Notes: generated by a model from the sequence alone, not told the origin. DNA of 64,000 nt from Tropicibacter sp. R16_0 (GCF_017743935.1 NZ_JAGHRE010000008.1:226030-290029); one strand, 5' to 3'; positions 25,203 to 34,419 are shown, counted from the first letter of the stretch. Translations and numbers: made by a program.

Positions 25203-26257
25203 GTGGTGCGCTGCCTGCGCAGGCGACCCACGATGCCGGTGGGGAAGAAATACACGCTGAGAACAAACAGGATGCCCAGCCACATCAGCCAGCGGTCAGG
25301 GTCGACCAGTTCCGGGATCAGCGGCAACGCCTCGGTCGCGTGCGACGCCGCACCCATGAGGTTCTGCAGATAGGTCTGTGCCAGCACGAACAGCACCGCC
25401 CCCAGCACCGCGCCATACATCGTGCCCATGCCGCCAATCACGACCATCAACAGAATGTCGAGCATAATTTCAAAGCTCAGCGTCGTATCTGGTCCGACAT
25501 AGCGCAACCAAATCGCAAACAGGCTCCCGGCAAGTGCCGCCGTGGCCGCCGACAGACAGGTTGCAGCCGTGCGGTACCAGACCACGCGATAGCCTATGGC
25601 CTCAGCCCGAAAATCGTTCTCGCGGATGGCTTGCAGGACGCGACCAAAGGGGGAGTTCACAATACGCAGCAGGATCAGAAACAGCACCAGCGAACAAACA
25701 AAGATCAAGTAGTAGTTCAGGATTTTGCCTGTGAACTTGACCCCCATCACCTCACCCATTCTGTTGGCCGAGGTCAGAACGCGAGGGATCTTGTAGGTTA
25801 GCCCATCTTCACCACCCGTAATGTTAGAAAACTGCGACACCAGAACCGCAACGGCAGAGGCTACAGCCAGGGTGATCATCGCAAAAAAGATTGCCCGCAC
25901 CCTAAGGCTGAAGAGACCAATCAACAGCGCCAGAATGATTGCGGCCAATGCGCCAGTGATCGAGCCGACCAGCAGCGCATCAAACCCACGTCCCATATGT
26001 GTCGAGGCCAGCGCGACGCCATATGCGCCGATGCCAAAAAACATGGTATGCGCGAAACTCACGATCCCGGTGTAACCAAGCAGCAGATCATAGCTCGCCA
26101 CCAGCAAGATAAAGATGCAGATCCGCGCGGCGGTATCCAGGGCGCGCACGCCTTCGAAGATGAACGGCGCACCGGCAAGGCAGATCAGGATCAGCACCAA
26201 AAGCGCAGTCAGAATTGGGGACCTGGGCGTATCGCCAGATATCAGACGTACAATCAT
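25199..26257 (-). CDS. branched-chain amino acid-type ABC permease (LivM family)
   Basis: This 352-residue integral membrane protein of the LivM family has the hallmark YDLLLGYTGIVSFAHTMFFGIGAYG near residue 55, the EAA-type coupling segment GRVLQAIRENDFRAEAIGY near residue 225, and MVVIGGMGTMYGAVLGA. With LivH it forms the channel of a HAAT importer. It sits one base from livH and overlaps the hydrolase gene. Confidence 0.93.
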   Translation of the reverse strand: MIVRLISGDTPRSPILTALLVLILICLAGAPFIFEGVRALDTAARICIFILLVASYDLLLGYTGIVSFAHTMFFGIGAYGVALASTHMGRGFDALLVGSITGALAAIILALLIGLFSLRVRAIFFAMITLAVASAVAVLVSQFSNITGGEDGLTYKIPRVLTSANRMGEVMGVKFTGKILNYYLIFVCSLVLFLILLRIVNSPFGRVLQAIRENDFRAEAIGYRVVWYRTAATCLSAATAALAGSLFAIWLRYVGPDTTLSFEIMLDILLMVVIGGMGTMYGAVLGAVLFVLAQTYLQNLMGAASHATEALPLIPELVDPDRWLMWLGILFVLSVYFFPTGIVGRLRRQRTT

Positions 26258-26258
26258 A

Positions 26259-27290
26259 TCACTTCGCCTTTACAACAGGCAGCATGCCTTGCGGCCGCCA
26301 CATCAGGATTGCAGTCATCAGCGCGATGTTGGACACCAGCGCCAGTTTCGGTTCCAAGAACGCCACGTAGTTCTGCAAAAGCCCGACCAAAAGCGCGCCG
26401 ATAAAAGCCCCCTCGACCGAGCCAAGGCCGCCGATGATCGCAACGATGAAGACAAGAACCATCATGCGTTCGCCCATGCCGGCGGTGATGACCTCTTGAT
26501 ACAGCCCCCACATCACACCACCCAGGCCAGCAAGTGCTGAACCCGCGATGAAAACACCGACAAAGACCATGCGCAGGCGATACCCCAGTGCCTCGACCAT
26601 GGGGCCGTTCTCAACCCCCGCACGCACGATCAGACCGATCTTGGTGCGGCGCAGGATCATGCGCATGGCGATGAACAGAACAGCCCCTATGCCCACGGCG
26701 AGCAGGCGATACTTTTCCATCGCGGCACCGGCAAAGGTGATCGCGCCTTTCAGCATTTCTGGGCGGTTGATAAAGATCTCATCCGGGCCCCAGATCACGT
26801 GGATCAATTGCTCGATCACGATCAGGCCGCCGACAGTGACAAGGATTTGTTTCAAGTGCGCGCCGTAAACCGGTTTGACGATCACCCGCTCGAACACCCA
26901 TCCCAATGCTCCGGTCACGGTCATCGCCGCCACAACGGCAAGAAACACGGCCGACATGTTGAACAGCAGCGAGGTTGCCCCGGTCCAATCACCAAAGGCA
27001 ATCAAGACCGAAACCCCGACAAAGGCCCCGACCGACACAAATGCGCCGTGGCCAAAGTTGATGACATCCATCAAGCCGAACACCAGCGTAAGCCCAGAGG
27101 CCATGATGAAGATCATCATGCCCATGGCCAGGCCCGACACGGTCAATGTCAGCCAGGATGAGGGCGCGCCGATTGCAAAGAACCCAAGCACTACAAGGAT
27201 CGGGATCAATAGAAACGGCATCGCCTTGTCCAGCCGTTCAGAAAGAGACACATCCGCGAAGGTTGGTCTGTGATCAGGGGCAGCGGACAT
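26259..27290 (-). CDS. branched-chain amino acid-type ABC permease (LivH family)
   Basis: This 343-residue permease has the LivH hallmarks GLTLVFGLMDVINFGHGAFVSVGAFVG near residue 65 and MVEALGYRLRMVFVGVFIAGSALAGLGGVMWG, then FIVAIIGGLGSVEGAFIGALLVG. It is longer at the N-terminus than many LivH proteins, with an added hydrophobic segment (MPFLLIPILVVLGFFAIG). Its ATG directly follows the ATPase stop (TAG then ATG), with GGAGG inside the upstream gene. Confidence 0.93.
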   Translation of the reverse strand: MSAAPDHRPTFADVSLSERLDKAMPFLLIPILVVLGFFAIGAPSSWLTLTVSGLAMGMMIFIMASGLTLVFGLMDVINFGHGAFVSVGAFVGVSVLIAFGDWTGATSLLFNMSAVFLAVVAAMTVTGALGWVFERVIVKPVYGAHLKQILVTVGGLIVIEQLIHVIWGPDEIFINRPEMLKGAITFAGAAMEKYRLLAVGIGAVLFIAMRMILRRTKIGLIVRAGVENGPMVEALGYRLRMVFVGVFIAGSALAGLGGVMWGLYQEVITAGMGERMMVLVFIVAIIGGLGSVEGAFIGALLVGLLQNYVAFLEPKLALVSNIALMTAILMWRPQGMLPVVKAK

Positions 27291-28013
27291 CTAGTGCGCC
27301 TCCATGCTCAGACCCATCAGGTTCTCCTGAAGGTCTTTGTTTTCTGCAAGTTCCGCCATGGCCCCGGTCCAAATGACGCGCCCGTCGTCCATGACCACGG
27401 CGCTGTCCCCAAGGGCTTTGGCGACCGAAAAGTTCTGCTCGACCAGAAGGATCGAACGCCCCTGTGCCTTTAGTTCGCGCAGGGCGTTCGCCATGGTCGC
27501 GATGATGGCAGGCGCAAGGCCCTTTGTTGGCTCATCAATCAGATAAAGCTCGCGGTCTTCGGCCATGGCGCGAGCGATGGAGAGCATCTGTTTTTGCCCC
27601 CCAGACAGGTTTCCTGCTTCGCTGTTCCAAAATGTACCCAGTGCTGGAAACGCACCAAGCAGCCACTCTTTTCGCTTTGGATCAAGCGGACCAGAGCTGG
27701 CGCCCAGCACCATGTTCTCTTCGACCGTCAGATCGCTGAAAATGCCCATATCCTCGGGCACAAAACCGATACCTGCACGGGCGCGGGCCGAAACCGGCAG
27801 GCGTTTCATGTCCTGCCCGTTGTAAAGAATTTCGCCTGACTTGGCGGTCCACTGCCCCATGATGGTCTTGAGCGTTGTGGTCTTGCCCACACCATTGCGG
27901 CCCAGCAGCATTGTCACCTCGCCACGTGGCACTTCCAGGTCGACACCTTGCAGGATGTGATATTGCGCGATGTCAGTATAGACATCTTTCAGCGTCAGGA
28001 TTGGGTCAGACAT
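27291..28013 (-). CDS. ABC transporter ATP-binding protein (LivF family)
   Basis: The start MSDPILTLKDVYTDIAQYHIL (ATG 28013) gives 240 residues. It has Walker A GRNGVGKTT, the LivF-specific GIGFVPEDMGIFSDLTVEENM, signature NLSGGQKQMLSIARAM, Walker B LYLIDEPTKGLAP and an H-loop-region replaced by VEQNFSVA, as is usual in LivF. It overlaps the LivG gene by eight bases. Confidence 0.94.
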   Translation of the reverse strand: MSDPILTLKDVYTDIAQYHILQGVDLEVPRGEVTMLLGRNGVGKTTTLKTIMGQWTAKSGEILYNGQDMKRLPVSARARAGIGFVPEDMGIFSDLTVEENMVLGASSGPLDPKRKEWLLGAFPALGTFWNSEAGNLSGGQKQMLSIARAMAEDRELYLIDEPTKGLAPAIIATMANALRELKAQGRSILLVEQNFSVAKALGDSAVVMDDGRVIWTGAMAELAENKDLQENLMGLSMEAH

Positions 28014-28770
28014 GATCCAGCTCTTTCCCCATATAGGCTTCCTGAACCACGGCCGAGGCCATGACTTCGGCGGGCGGACCGTCAGCAGCCAGGGCGCCAT
28101 TGTGCAAAACGATAATGCGATCCGCCAAGGTGCGGATCACGTCCAGCTTGTGCTCGACAAGCAGTACCGTCTTGCTGGTATCGGCCTTGATCTCGGCAAT
28201 CAGGTCAAGGATCACGGGCGCCTCATCCACGCTCATGCCTGCAGTTGGTTCGTCGAACATATAGACCAGCGGGTCGAGCCCGATCAGCATGGCCACCTCC
28301 AGCTTGCGCTGGTCGCCATGTGACAGTTCAGACACAAGCTGATCTTTCTGGGTATCCAAGCGAACCCGCTCCAGAATGTCGCTGGCCTCAATGGTCAATT
28401 CGGTGTGGCTATCCGCCATCGAAAACAGCCCAAAACCCTGGTGCTTGCGCGATTGGATCACCAATCGAAGGTTTTCCAGAACCGAAAGGTTGGGAAACAG
28501 ATTGGTCAATTGAAAAGCACGCCCCAAACCACGACGGCAGCGTTCTGCAACACCCAGGCGCGTGATATCCTGCCCCTTGAGGGTAACAGTTCCGGCGCTT
28601 GCCGCGATCTGACCAGAGATCAGGTTGAAGTAAGTCGTTTTTCCGGCGCCGTTGGGCCCGACAATTGCTGTCAGCTCGCCGGCTGGGAATTTGCAAGTCA
28701 CCGCATCCACGGCCACATGCCCCCCAAAACGCACAGTCAGTGCGTCCGTTTCCAAAAGTATCTGGGTCAT
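28006..28770 (-). CDS. ABC transporter ATP-binding protein (LivG family)
   Basis: This 254-residue ATPase has Walker A GPNGAGKTTYFNLISG, the LivG-type LGRAFQLTNLFPNLSVLENLRL, signature SELSHGDQRKLEVAMLIGL, and Walker B VYMFDEPTAGMSVDE with VEHKLDVI. It pairs with LivF to energise the importer. A strong hairpin at 28790-28817 separates it from the binding-protein gene upstream. Confidence 0.94.
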   Translation of the reverse strand: MTQILLETDALTVRFGGHVAVDAVTCKFPAGELTAIVGPNGAGKTTYFNLISGQIAASAGTVTLKGQDITRLGVAERCRRGLGRAFQLTNLFPNLSVLENLRLVIQSRKHQGFGLFSMADSHTELTIEASDILERVRLDTQKDQLVSELSHGDQRKLEVAMLIGLDPLVYMFDEPTAGMSVDEAPVILDLIAEIKADTSKTVLLVEHKLDVIRTLADRIIVLHNGALAADGPPAEVMASAVVQEAYMGKELDHV

Positions 28771-28789
28771 TGGATGAAGTCCTAAGGTC

Positions 28790-28817
28790 CCGGGGCGGGA
28801 AGTAGCAACCGCCCCGG
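28790..28817 (-). promoter_or_regulatory. intraoperon hairpin after the binding-protein gene
   Basis: CCGGGGCGG, a ten-base loop and CCGCCCCGG form a perfect nine-base-pair GC stem between the substrate-binding protein gene and livG. No T-tract follows in the direction of transcription. Hairpins at this place commonly protect the upstream mRNA from 3' decay, or partly terminate, so that the binding protein is made in excess over the membrane components. Confidence 0.7.
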
Positions 28818-28844
28818 TTTCTTGCGACAGTAGGTGGTCGCAGA

Positions 28845-30020
28845 TTATTGATTGCGAATAGGGATGTTCATCTCGTCCATGCCGATCTCACGGACCAGAA
28901 CCGGAACGCCATAATCCTTGCCGTCCTGAATCTCGGTCCGGAAGTGATACATGGTCTGCATCGCTTGATGATCTTCGGGGCGGAACGTCATGGGGCCTTT
29001 GGGCGTTTCCCATGTGAGACCTTCCATCGCTGCAATCAATGCATCGGTATCTTCGGCACCACCGGCCTTTTTGATCGCTTCAACAATCGCGATACCCGAA
29101 GCCATGCCACCCGCGGTGAAGAAATCCGGCGGGCTGTCAAACCGCTCGAAATGCGTCTTTACAAGCCAGTCATTCACCGGGTTCTGCGGGATCTCGTAAT
29201 AGTAATAGGTGGCCCCTTCCATACCGGGCAGTTCCTTGTACGCCTTCAGCGCGGCAAGGATGTTCCCGCCTGTGGCAATCTCAACCCCGAACCGGCTGGG
29301 CTCCATCGCGTTGATCTTGCTCATCGGGTTGCCGCCACCGGCCCAGATGATGAACAGCTTCTTTTCGCCCTCGACCTCACTCATCGCATTGAAGATGCGT
29401 TCTGCGGCCGCTGTGAAATCCGTGGTGTCGGTCGGCACATATTCCTCATGTGCCAGTGTCGCACCGGTCCCTTCCAAAGCTTCCTTGAATGCGGCCACGC
29501 CGTCGCGACCAAAGGCGTAATCCTGCGCCAACGTCGCAATGGTCACATTCTCACCGCCCAAGGCGACCGCGTTGGCAATTGCATCCTGAGACGAGTTGCG
29601 GCCGGTGCGGAAGATATAGGGGTTCCAGTTCGCACCGGTGATCGAATCCGCCACAGCAGGCTCCACGATCAACACGCGCTCATATTCTTCGGCAACCGGC
29701 AGCATCGCCAAAGCAACACCCGAACTGACGGGGCCAACCGCGATGTGGGCATCGTCGTCACCATAGGCCTCTTCCAGCTGGGCGCGGCCAATATCCGGCT
29801 TCAACTGCGTGTCTTTTTCGATGATGACGATCTTCTCGCCATTGATCTCCATCGTACCGCCGGTGGCGTATTCCAGCCCCAGCTTCAAGCCATTGTGGGA
29901 TTGGGCTGCATAGGCCTCAAACGGTCCAGTCTTGCCATAAACATGGGCGATTCGAATTTCCGCGCTTGCGACCGATGACATCAATGCACCGGCAGCGGTT
30001 AGTGCGAGCATGCGCAACAT
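28845..30020 (-). CDS. HAAT-type ABC transporter substrate-binding protein
   Basis: The start MLRMLALTAAGALMSSVASA (ATG 30020) is preceded by GGGAGGAG and gives a 391-residue protein with a signal peptide. It continues EIRIAHVYGKTGPFEAYAAQSHNGLKLGLEYATGG, typical of LivJ/AmiC-like type I periplasmic binding proteins. Such proteins bind amino acids, amides, aromatic acids or other carboxylates; the ligand cannot be read here. It is the first gene of the 11-gene minus-strand operon. Confidence 0.93.
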   Translation of the reverse strand: MLRMLALTAAGALMSSVASAEIRIAHVYGKTGPFEAYAAQSHNGLKLGLEYATGGTMEINGEKIVIIEKDTQLKPDIGRAQLEEAYGDDDAHIAVGPVSSGVALAMLPVAEEYERVLIVEPAVADSITGANWNPYIFRTGRNSSQDAIANAVALGGENVTIATLAQDYAFGRDGVAAFKEALEGTGATLAHEEYVPTDTTDFTAAAERIFNAMSEVEGEKKLFIIWAGGGNPMSKINAMEPSRFGVEIATGGNILAALKAYKELPGMEGATYYYYEIPQNPVNDWLVKTHFERFDSPPDFFTAGGMASGIAIVEAIKKAGGAEDTDALIAAMEGLTWETPKGPMTFRPEDHQAMQTMYHFRTEIQDGKDYGVPVLVREIGMDEMNIPIRNQ

Positions 30021-30358
30021 AGGGTCTCCTCCCGTTTTCCTCTGCCAAACATGAAACATGAATCATTATTCATGTCAAAGAAATTTTCTCCATGATGACA
30101 GACGAGGGAGTTTCAAACCTCTGGGCCTGCTGCGCTACAGCTTCAATTTGGATTGGATGAGATCGCCCCAAATGCCCGTCAAAACGTCGAAAAGCTCAAA
30201 TCAAGCCACTGATCAGACAATCAGACAGATCACAGGGCAGCTTTGCGCTGTCACGCGATTGGGTCGGAGCGAGTGGTTGGTGAATTGGTATGGCCACCCA
30301 AATTGACAATCACACTATCCAACACAGAACCATGGACGTGAGGACGGTCATGGCAAAA
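30021..30358. other. 338-base intergenic region
   Basis: It holds the operon promoter and the 30056-30075 palindrome at its left end. The remaining bases to the stop of the histidine kinase gene show no gene or clear terminator. Confidence 0.6.
30056..30075. promoter_or_regulatory. candidate TetR operator
   Basis: ACATGAAT, CATT, ATTCATGT is a perfect 20-base inverted repeat with eight-base arms. It lies 35 bases upstream of the first gene of the ABC/CoA-ligase operon. Size, symmetry and position fit a TetR-dimer operator for the regulator encoded inside the operon. This is an inference. Confidence 0.6.
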
Positions 30359-32848
30359 TCATGGTTGTTTCAATGCGTCCAGCAGGCTCGATCGCAAATC
30401 GTCTTGCACTTCGGCCCATGCCTCCGCGTCGCAACTTTCGACAGCTTGCAAAAGTTCCGTCAATATCGGCAGGCCCAGAATTGCTGCTGTTCCAGCAAGT
30501 TTGTGAGCTTGCTGTTGGGCATCCGTGGACATTGTTCCATCCACAGACAATTTCTCAAGCAATTCAGCGACTTCAGATTTCAGATCGTGCAGATGGCGTT
30601 CATAGGTTGCATCGCCAAATCGGGCGATAAAGTCTTGGGCAGTGCTGTTCCGCACCCCTGCCTGTGCGGGCGGCAAGTCCTTTTTCAAGACGCTTGTCAA
30701 AGCTGCTTTAAGCTGTGCCATATCAACGGGTTTGACCAGAAGGCTTGAAAAATCCGCCTGCATGATCGTCTCGTGATCCTTTTTCGAGGCATGGGCTGTT
30801 ACGGCAATCGCTGGCACCTGCTGCCAGTCTTCGCCCTGCGCATGGATACGCGCAAGGGTTTCCATTCCATCAATTCCCGGCATGCTTATGTCCAGCAAAA
30901 GAAGGTCAAACGCCTGTTTTTGCGTTGCCTCTATCGCCTCGTACCCATCGGCAGCTTGTGTGACCTCACACTTCATGTCGTGCAACATGTCAGCAAGGAT
31001 CAGGCGGTTGATCTCGTTATCGTCGACGACCAACACGCGCAACCCGTCAGACGGCACTGCAGACGGCATCGATTGACCGTCCTGAACGTGTTCGATTTGG
31101 CTGGTCGCATCCCCAAGGGGAACGCGGATTGTAAACAAGCTGCCTTGACCAAGTACGCTGTCGACCTCAATCTCGCCGCCCATCCCTTCGACCAGACGTT
31201 TGGTGATTGCCAAACCCAGTCCCGTTCCAGAATTCTCGCGTGAAAACGAGGAATCTATTGTTACGAACTCTTCGAATACCCGCGGCAGGTTCTTTGGCGC
31301 GATGCCGACGCCCGTGTCCGAAACCCGAATTTCATATTGATCATCCGCGTGGAGTTTTTCGACTTCGATCAAAACCGTCCCATCAAAGGTAAACTTGATT
31401 GCGTTACCTACCAGATTGATCAGGCATTGCTGGAGCGACGTCTTGTGTCCACGCACCAACCGCGGAAGATCCGAAAGGACATTGACCTGCAAGTCGCAAT
31501 TGCGCGCCTGTGCGTTTGCCAAAAGGCTTTCAACGACGTCGTTGGCAAGCTCTGACAAATCGAACAGGCTCTGCTCGGGCAGGGTGTTTTCAGCGGTCAG
31601 GCTGGACAAATGCAGCACGTCGTTGACATGAGACAGCAAGAGCTCTCCGGAAACAGCGATAGAGTTCAGGTGACGCTTTTGTCGATCGGTCAAATTGGTC
31701 TGATCAATCAGAGACAGCGAGCCAAGAATGCCGTTCAAAGGGGTGCGCATCTCATGGCTCATTACAGTCAACAGATCGGACTTTGCCTTTTCGCTTTCTT
31801 GTGCTTTGTCGCGGGCGGTGCGTAGGTTCTGTTCAGCCTCGAGTTCCTGGGTAATATCCCGCAGGAAAGAAACAAAGACCCGTTCGCCATCCGTTTCAGC
31901 CAATGAAATGGACAACTCCACCGGAAAGATCTCGCCGGATTTACGCATACCTTCCAGACGGATACGCCCAGCGCCGATGACTTTCTTCTCGTTGGTATCC
32001 AAGAACCGCTGCATACCCTTGCGATGCATTTCGCGCATGTGGGGTGGCACAATCAGATCAGCCATATCGCCGTTGATGGCCTCTCTACGGGTATAGCCGA
32101 ACACGGTTTCGGCCGAGCCGTTGAATTCGATGATCCGTCCCTTGGTGTTGACGACCAACACAGCGTCCAGGGACGAGTTGACTGCAGCTTCGAACCGCGA
32201 CCGCATGATTGCGTTTTCGTGTGAAAATCGCTCGCCCCTGCGAAAAAGCTTGAGAAGGACAAAGGCCGTTACTGCCAAAGCCAAGATCAGGACAAGCACC
32301 GCAGCAGCCAGCCGGATCAGCGTTTTTGACAACTGGTCCCGACGCATGGCTTCATTTTCTGCGAAATGCTCGATCCCGATGAGCGCCAGTTCGCGGATCT
32401 GTGGGTGAAGCTCTGTCAATTCATTGTAGATACCATTTAAACCATTGCGCAGAGCGTCATCCGACCCGTCGACCAATGGGGTGTTTCTATCCAGAAAACC
32501 ATTGGCTGCATTCAAAACGCTCTTGGCGCCAGGCCTTTCCCTGAGTGAGCGGAACAGTCTACTTTGCGCCAGGTGGGAAAAGCGGCTATAGAAAATATCG
32601 TATCTTTTCCGAAATCCGTTCAGATCAGAACTTGGGCGTTGCATCACGTCCAAAGTTTCGTTCTGCAGCCTCAAAAGTTCGACTTCCAGCTGGGAAACGT
32701 TCCAACTCACATCATCGTTCTGAGCTGTGGACAGAGCTTCAAGATCAGAAAAGACCGCCCGGCCAAGCACAATCACGACGGCCCCGCTGATCACCAGAAC
32801 GGCCGTGATTATCGCTAGGCGCCATCCGCTTATGCTCTGGGGTTTCAC
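30359..32848 (-). CDS. hybrid sensor histidine kinase (PAS-HisKA-HATPase-REC-Hpt)
   Basis: This 829-residue membrane kinase has an N-terminal transmembrane helix (about 11-33), a periplasmic helical sensor, a second helix (about 178-200) and PAS (about 215-335, DAVLVVNTKGRIIEFNGSAETVFGYTR). These are followed by HisKA with the phospho-His in LLTVMSHEMRTPLNG, HATPase (LINLVGNAIKFT, DTGVGIAPKNL, GTGLGLAITKRLVEGMGG), a receiver (VLVVDDNEINR, LLLLDISMPGIDGM) and a C-terminal Hpt (AHKLAGTAAILG). All relay residues are present, and the final target is probably the divergent LuxR-type regulator. It is 24 bases downstream of a small redox-domain gene, presumably co-transcribed. Confidence 0.94.
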   Translation of the reverse strand: MKPQSISGWRLAIITAVLVISGAVVIVLGRAVFSDLEALSTAQNDDVSWNVSQLEVELLRLQNETLDVMQRPSSDLNGFRKRYDIFYSRFSHLAQSRLFRSLRERPGAKSVLNAANGFLDRNTPLVDGSDDALRNGLNGIYNELTELHPQIRELALIGIEHFAENEAMRRDQLSKTLIRLAAAVLVLILALAVTAFVLLKLFRRGERFSHENAIMRSRFEAAVNSSLDAVLVVNTKGRIIEFNGSAETVFGYTRREAINGDMADLIVPPHMREMHRKGMQRFLDTNEKKVIGAGRIRLEGMRKSGEIFPVELSISLAETDGERVFVSFLRDITQELEAEQNLRTARDKAQESEKAKSDLLTVMSHEMRTPLNGILGSLSLIDQTNLTDRQKRHLNSIAVSGELLLSHVNDVLHLSSLTAENTLPEQSLFDLSELANDVVESLLANAQARNCDLQVNVLSDLPRLVRGHKTSLQQCLINLVGNAIKFTFDGTVLIEVEKLHADDQYEIRVSDTGVGIAPKNLPRVFEEFVTIDSSFSRENSGTGLGLAITKRLVEGMGGEIEVDSVLGQGSLFTIRVPLGDATSQIEHVQDGQSMPSAVPSDGLRVLVVDDNEINRLILADMLHDMKCEVTQAADGYEAIEATQKQAFDLLLLDISMPGIDGMETLARIHAQGEDWQQVPAIAVTAHASKKDHETIMQADFSSLLVKPVDMAQLKAALTSVLKKDLPPAQAGVRNSTAQDFIARFGDATYERHLHDLKSEVAELLEKLSVDGTMSTDAQQQAHKLAGTAAILGLPILTELLQAVESCDAEAWAEVQDDLRSSLLDALKQP

Positions 32849-32872
32849 GGCTCTATCTATTGCTGTGCTGCC

Positions 32873-33367
32873 TTATTCCTGTGCGACAACCTCGATCCGG
32901 TCGAGCTGCCAAATGCTGCGTGAGTAATATTCTTCTGATTGATAAGTTTCGTTTTCGTCAAAAGGGTAGATGATCCACAGGGGGCCACGGTCGCGTACCG
33001 ACATTTCTGCACCATTGAGGCTGTAAGCCACAATTGGTCCATTTTCGACCGCATCCGTAGTGGGGATTTTAACGGCATAGTCGTTCAACGCAACGGCCTG
33101 GATTGTGCCTTGGGTTGCCCCGACATGATCCAGCAAGGCAGCAAGCGATACGCCGACAAAAGACTGCTCACCCTCGGTCCAGATGGTGGTTGTCTTGACA
33201 GTCGTGGCAGGCATCGCGCTCAACTCTTCCAAGTCGAATGTCCATGCTTGAGACTCTGTTGGTGGGGCGACATCCCCCGAGATTGTCAGGATAACCTCTC
33301 CGGCGGACGCGACTTTCGTCACGCAGAGAAAGAAGAAAAGGGCGACGAATTGCGCGAAACGATTCAT
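32873..33367 (-). CDS. exported molybdopterin-oxidoreductase-like domain protein
   Basis: This 164-residue protein has a signal peptide (FVALFFFLCVTKVASAGE) and a domain like the SUOX-fold oxidoreductase_molyb superfamily (TFDLEELSAMPATTVKTTTIWTEGEQSFVGVSLAALLDHVG, VALNDYAVKIP, GPLWIIYPFDE). It is too short to hold a full cofactor site. The family Cys ligand is not seen, so it is probably a periplasmic ligand-binding or sensing partner for the adjacent histidine kinase. It is divergent from the response regulator. Confidence 0.75.
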   Translation of the reverse strand: MNRFAQFVALFFFLCVTKVASAGEVILTISGDVAPPTESQAWTFDLEELSAMPATTVKTTTIWTEGEQSFVGVSLAALLDHVGATQGTIQAVALNDYAVKIPTTDAVENGPIVAYSLNGAEMSVRDRGPLWIIYPFDENETYQSEEYYSRSIWQLDRIEVVAQE

Positions 33368-33699
33368 GGTCAGCCAACCTTTGTTGCAGCATTACGATTA
33401 CACGTTTCTACACCCTGAACGTCCAAACCTTTGAACGGGCATCGGTTCAGTCAGCTATCCTTTAGTATAGGTGCGATGACCGTTCCGGTACGCAGCCTGC
33501 ACTGATTCACGTCAATTCAGCGTGGGATTTTGGGCCACAATCTAGCCTCTGTAAGTGGCGTTCGTGTGGGAACCGCAAAGGGTTGGTTAGGAAAGAAATG
33601 CTTAGAATGGAATTCGAAAGTGGCGCAGCAGGGGCTGGTTCAACTTATCCGGGCGCGCTACAACATGGTCAGCTTGTTAGTACAAGGTCTCATTTTGCA
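33368..33699. other. 332-base divergent promoter region
   Basis: This region separates the redox-domain/kinase genes from the response regulator gene. It contains an alternative in-frame start for the latter (ATG 33598, with AGGAAAG just before it). No other gene or symmetrical site stands out. Confidence 0.5.
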
Positions 33700-34320
33700 A
33701 TGCGTATTCTTCTCGCCGATGATCACGAAATGGTTCGTGATACGATTTCCGCCTATCTGGAATCCGAAGGCCGGGCCGCTGTCGTAACTGCGCCAGACTA
33801 TGTCAGCGCGATGAAGACCCTGACGGCCAAAGGTCCTTTCGATCTCGTACTGTTAGACTTCAATATGCCGGGAATGAACGGACTGGACGGGCTTACAGAT
33901 GCGCTTGCGCGGTTCCCTGATCAGTCGTTTGCCATCCTCAGCGGTACGGCACCCAATCGGGTTGCGCACCAGGCCGTCGAATCTGGTGCCATAGGGTTCA
34001 TTCCCAAAACCATGGGTGCGAAATCCTTGATCAACGCAGTTCGATTCATGGTGGCTGGGGAAACCTATGTGCCTGCAAATGTTCTTGCTGATCCGGCAGA
34101 GGCAAGCGAAACCGAATTCACCAAACAACTAAGTCTACGGGAACGTCAGGTTCTGAGCGGGCTGTGCCACGGTCGATCCAACAAGGAAATCGCGCGTATT
34201 CTGGATCTGCAAGAGGTCACAATCAAACTGCACGTCCGAACCCTGTGCAAAAAACTCAACGCAAAGAACAGGACCCAAGCCGCACTGATCGCCAAGGACG
34301 CCGGATTCCAGGCCGACTAG
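33700..34320 (+). CDS. NarL/LuxR-type response regulator
   Basis: From ATG 33700 the 206-residue product starts directly with a receiver domain, MRILLADDHEMVRDTISAYLE. The phosphoacceptor is Asp in FDLVLLDFNMPGMNG, and the conserved Lys is in GFIPKTMG. A LuxR-type helix-turn-helix follows (LSLRERQVLSGLCHGRSNKEIARILDLQEVTIKLHVRTLCKKL). An in-frame ATG at 33598 with a better ribosome-binding site would add 34 non-conserved residues. It is divergent from, and presumably the output of, the hybrid kinase. Confidence 0.92.
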   Translation: MRILLADDHEMVRDTISAYLESEGRAAVVTAPDYVSAMKTLTAKGPFDLVLLDFNMPGMNGLDGLTDALARFPDQSFAILSGTAPNRVAHQAVESGAIGFIPKTMGAKSLINAVRFMVAGETYVPANVLADPAEASETEFTKQLSLRERQVLSGLCHGRSNKEIARILDLQEVTIKLHVRTLCKKLNAKNRTQAALIAKDAGFQAD

Positions 34321-34419
34321 CCGTTTGGCTGATTTCTTGGCTTTTCATCAGACGCGAAAACCGGAAAGGTCGCAAGGTGCGCCAATGGCTGCCGAACCTT
34401 TTGCAACTGATGGGTCCAG

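Noticed and set aside
28848..29978. 376-codon plus-strand frame
   Set aside because: Antisense to the ABC substrate-binding protein gene, which has a signal peptide, ribosome-binding site and clear family match.
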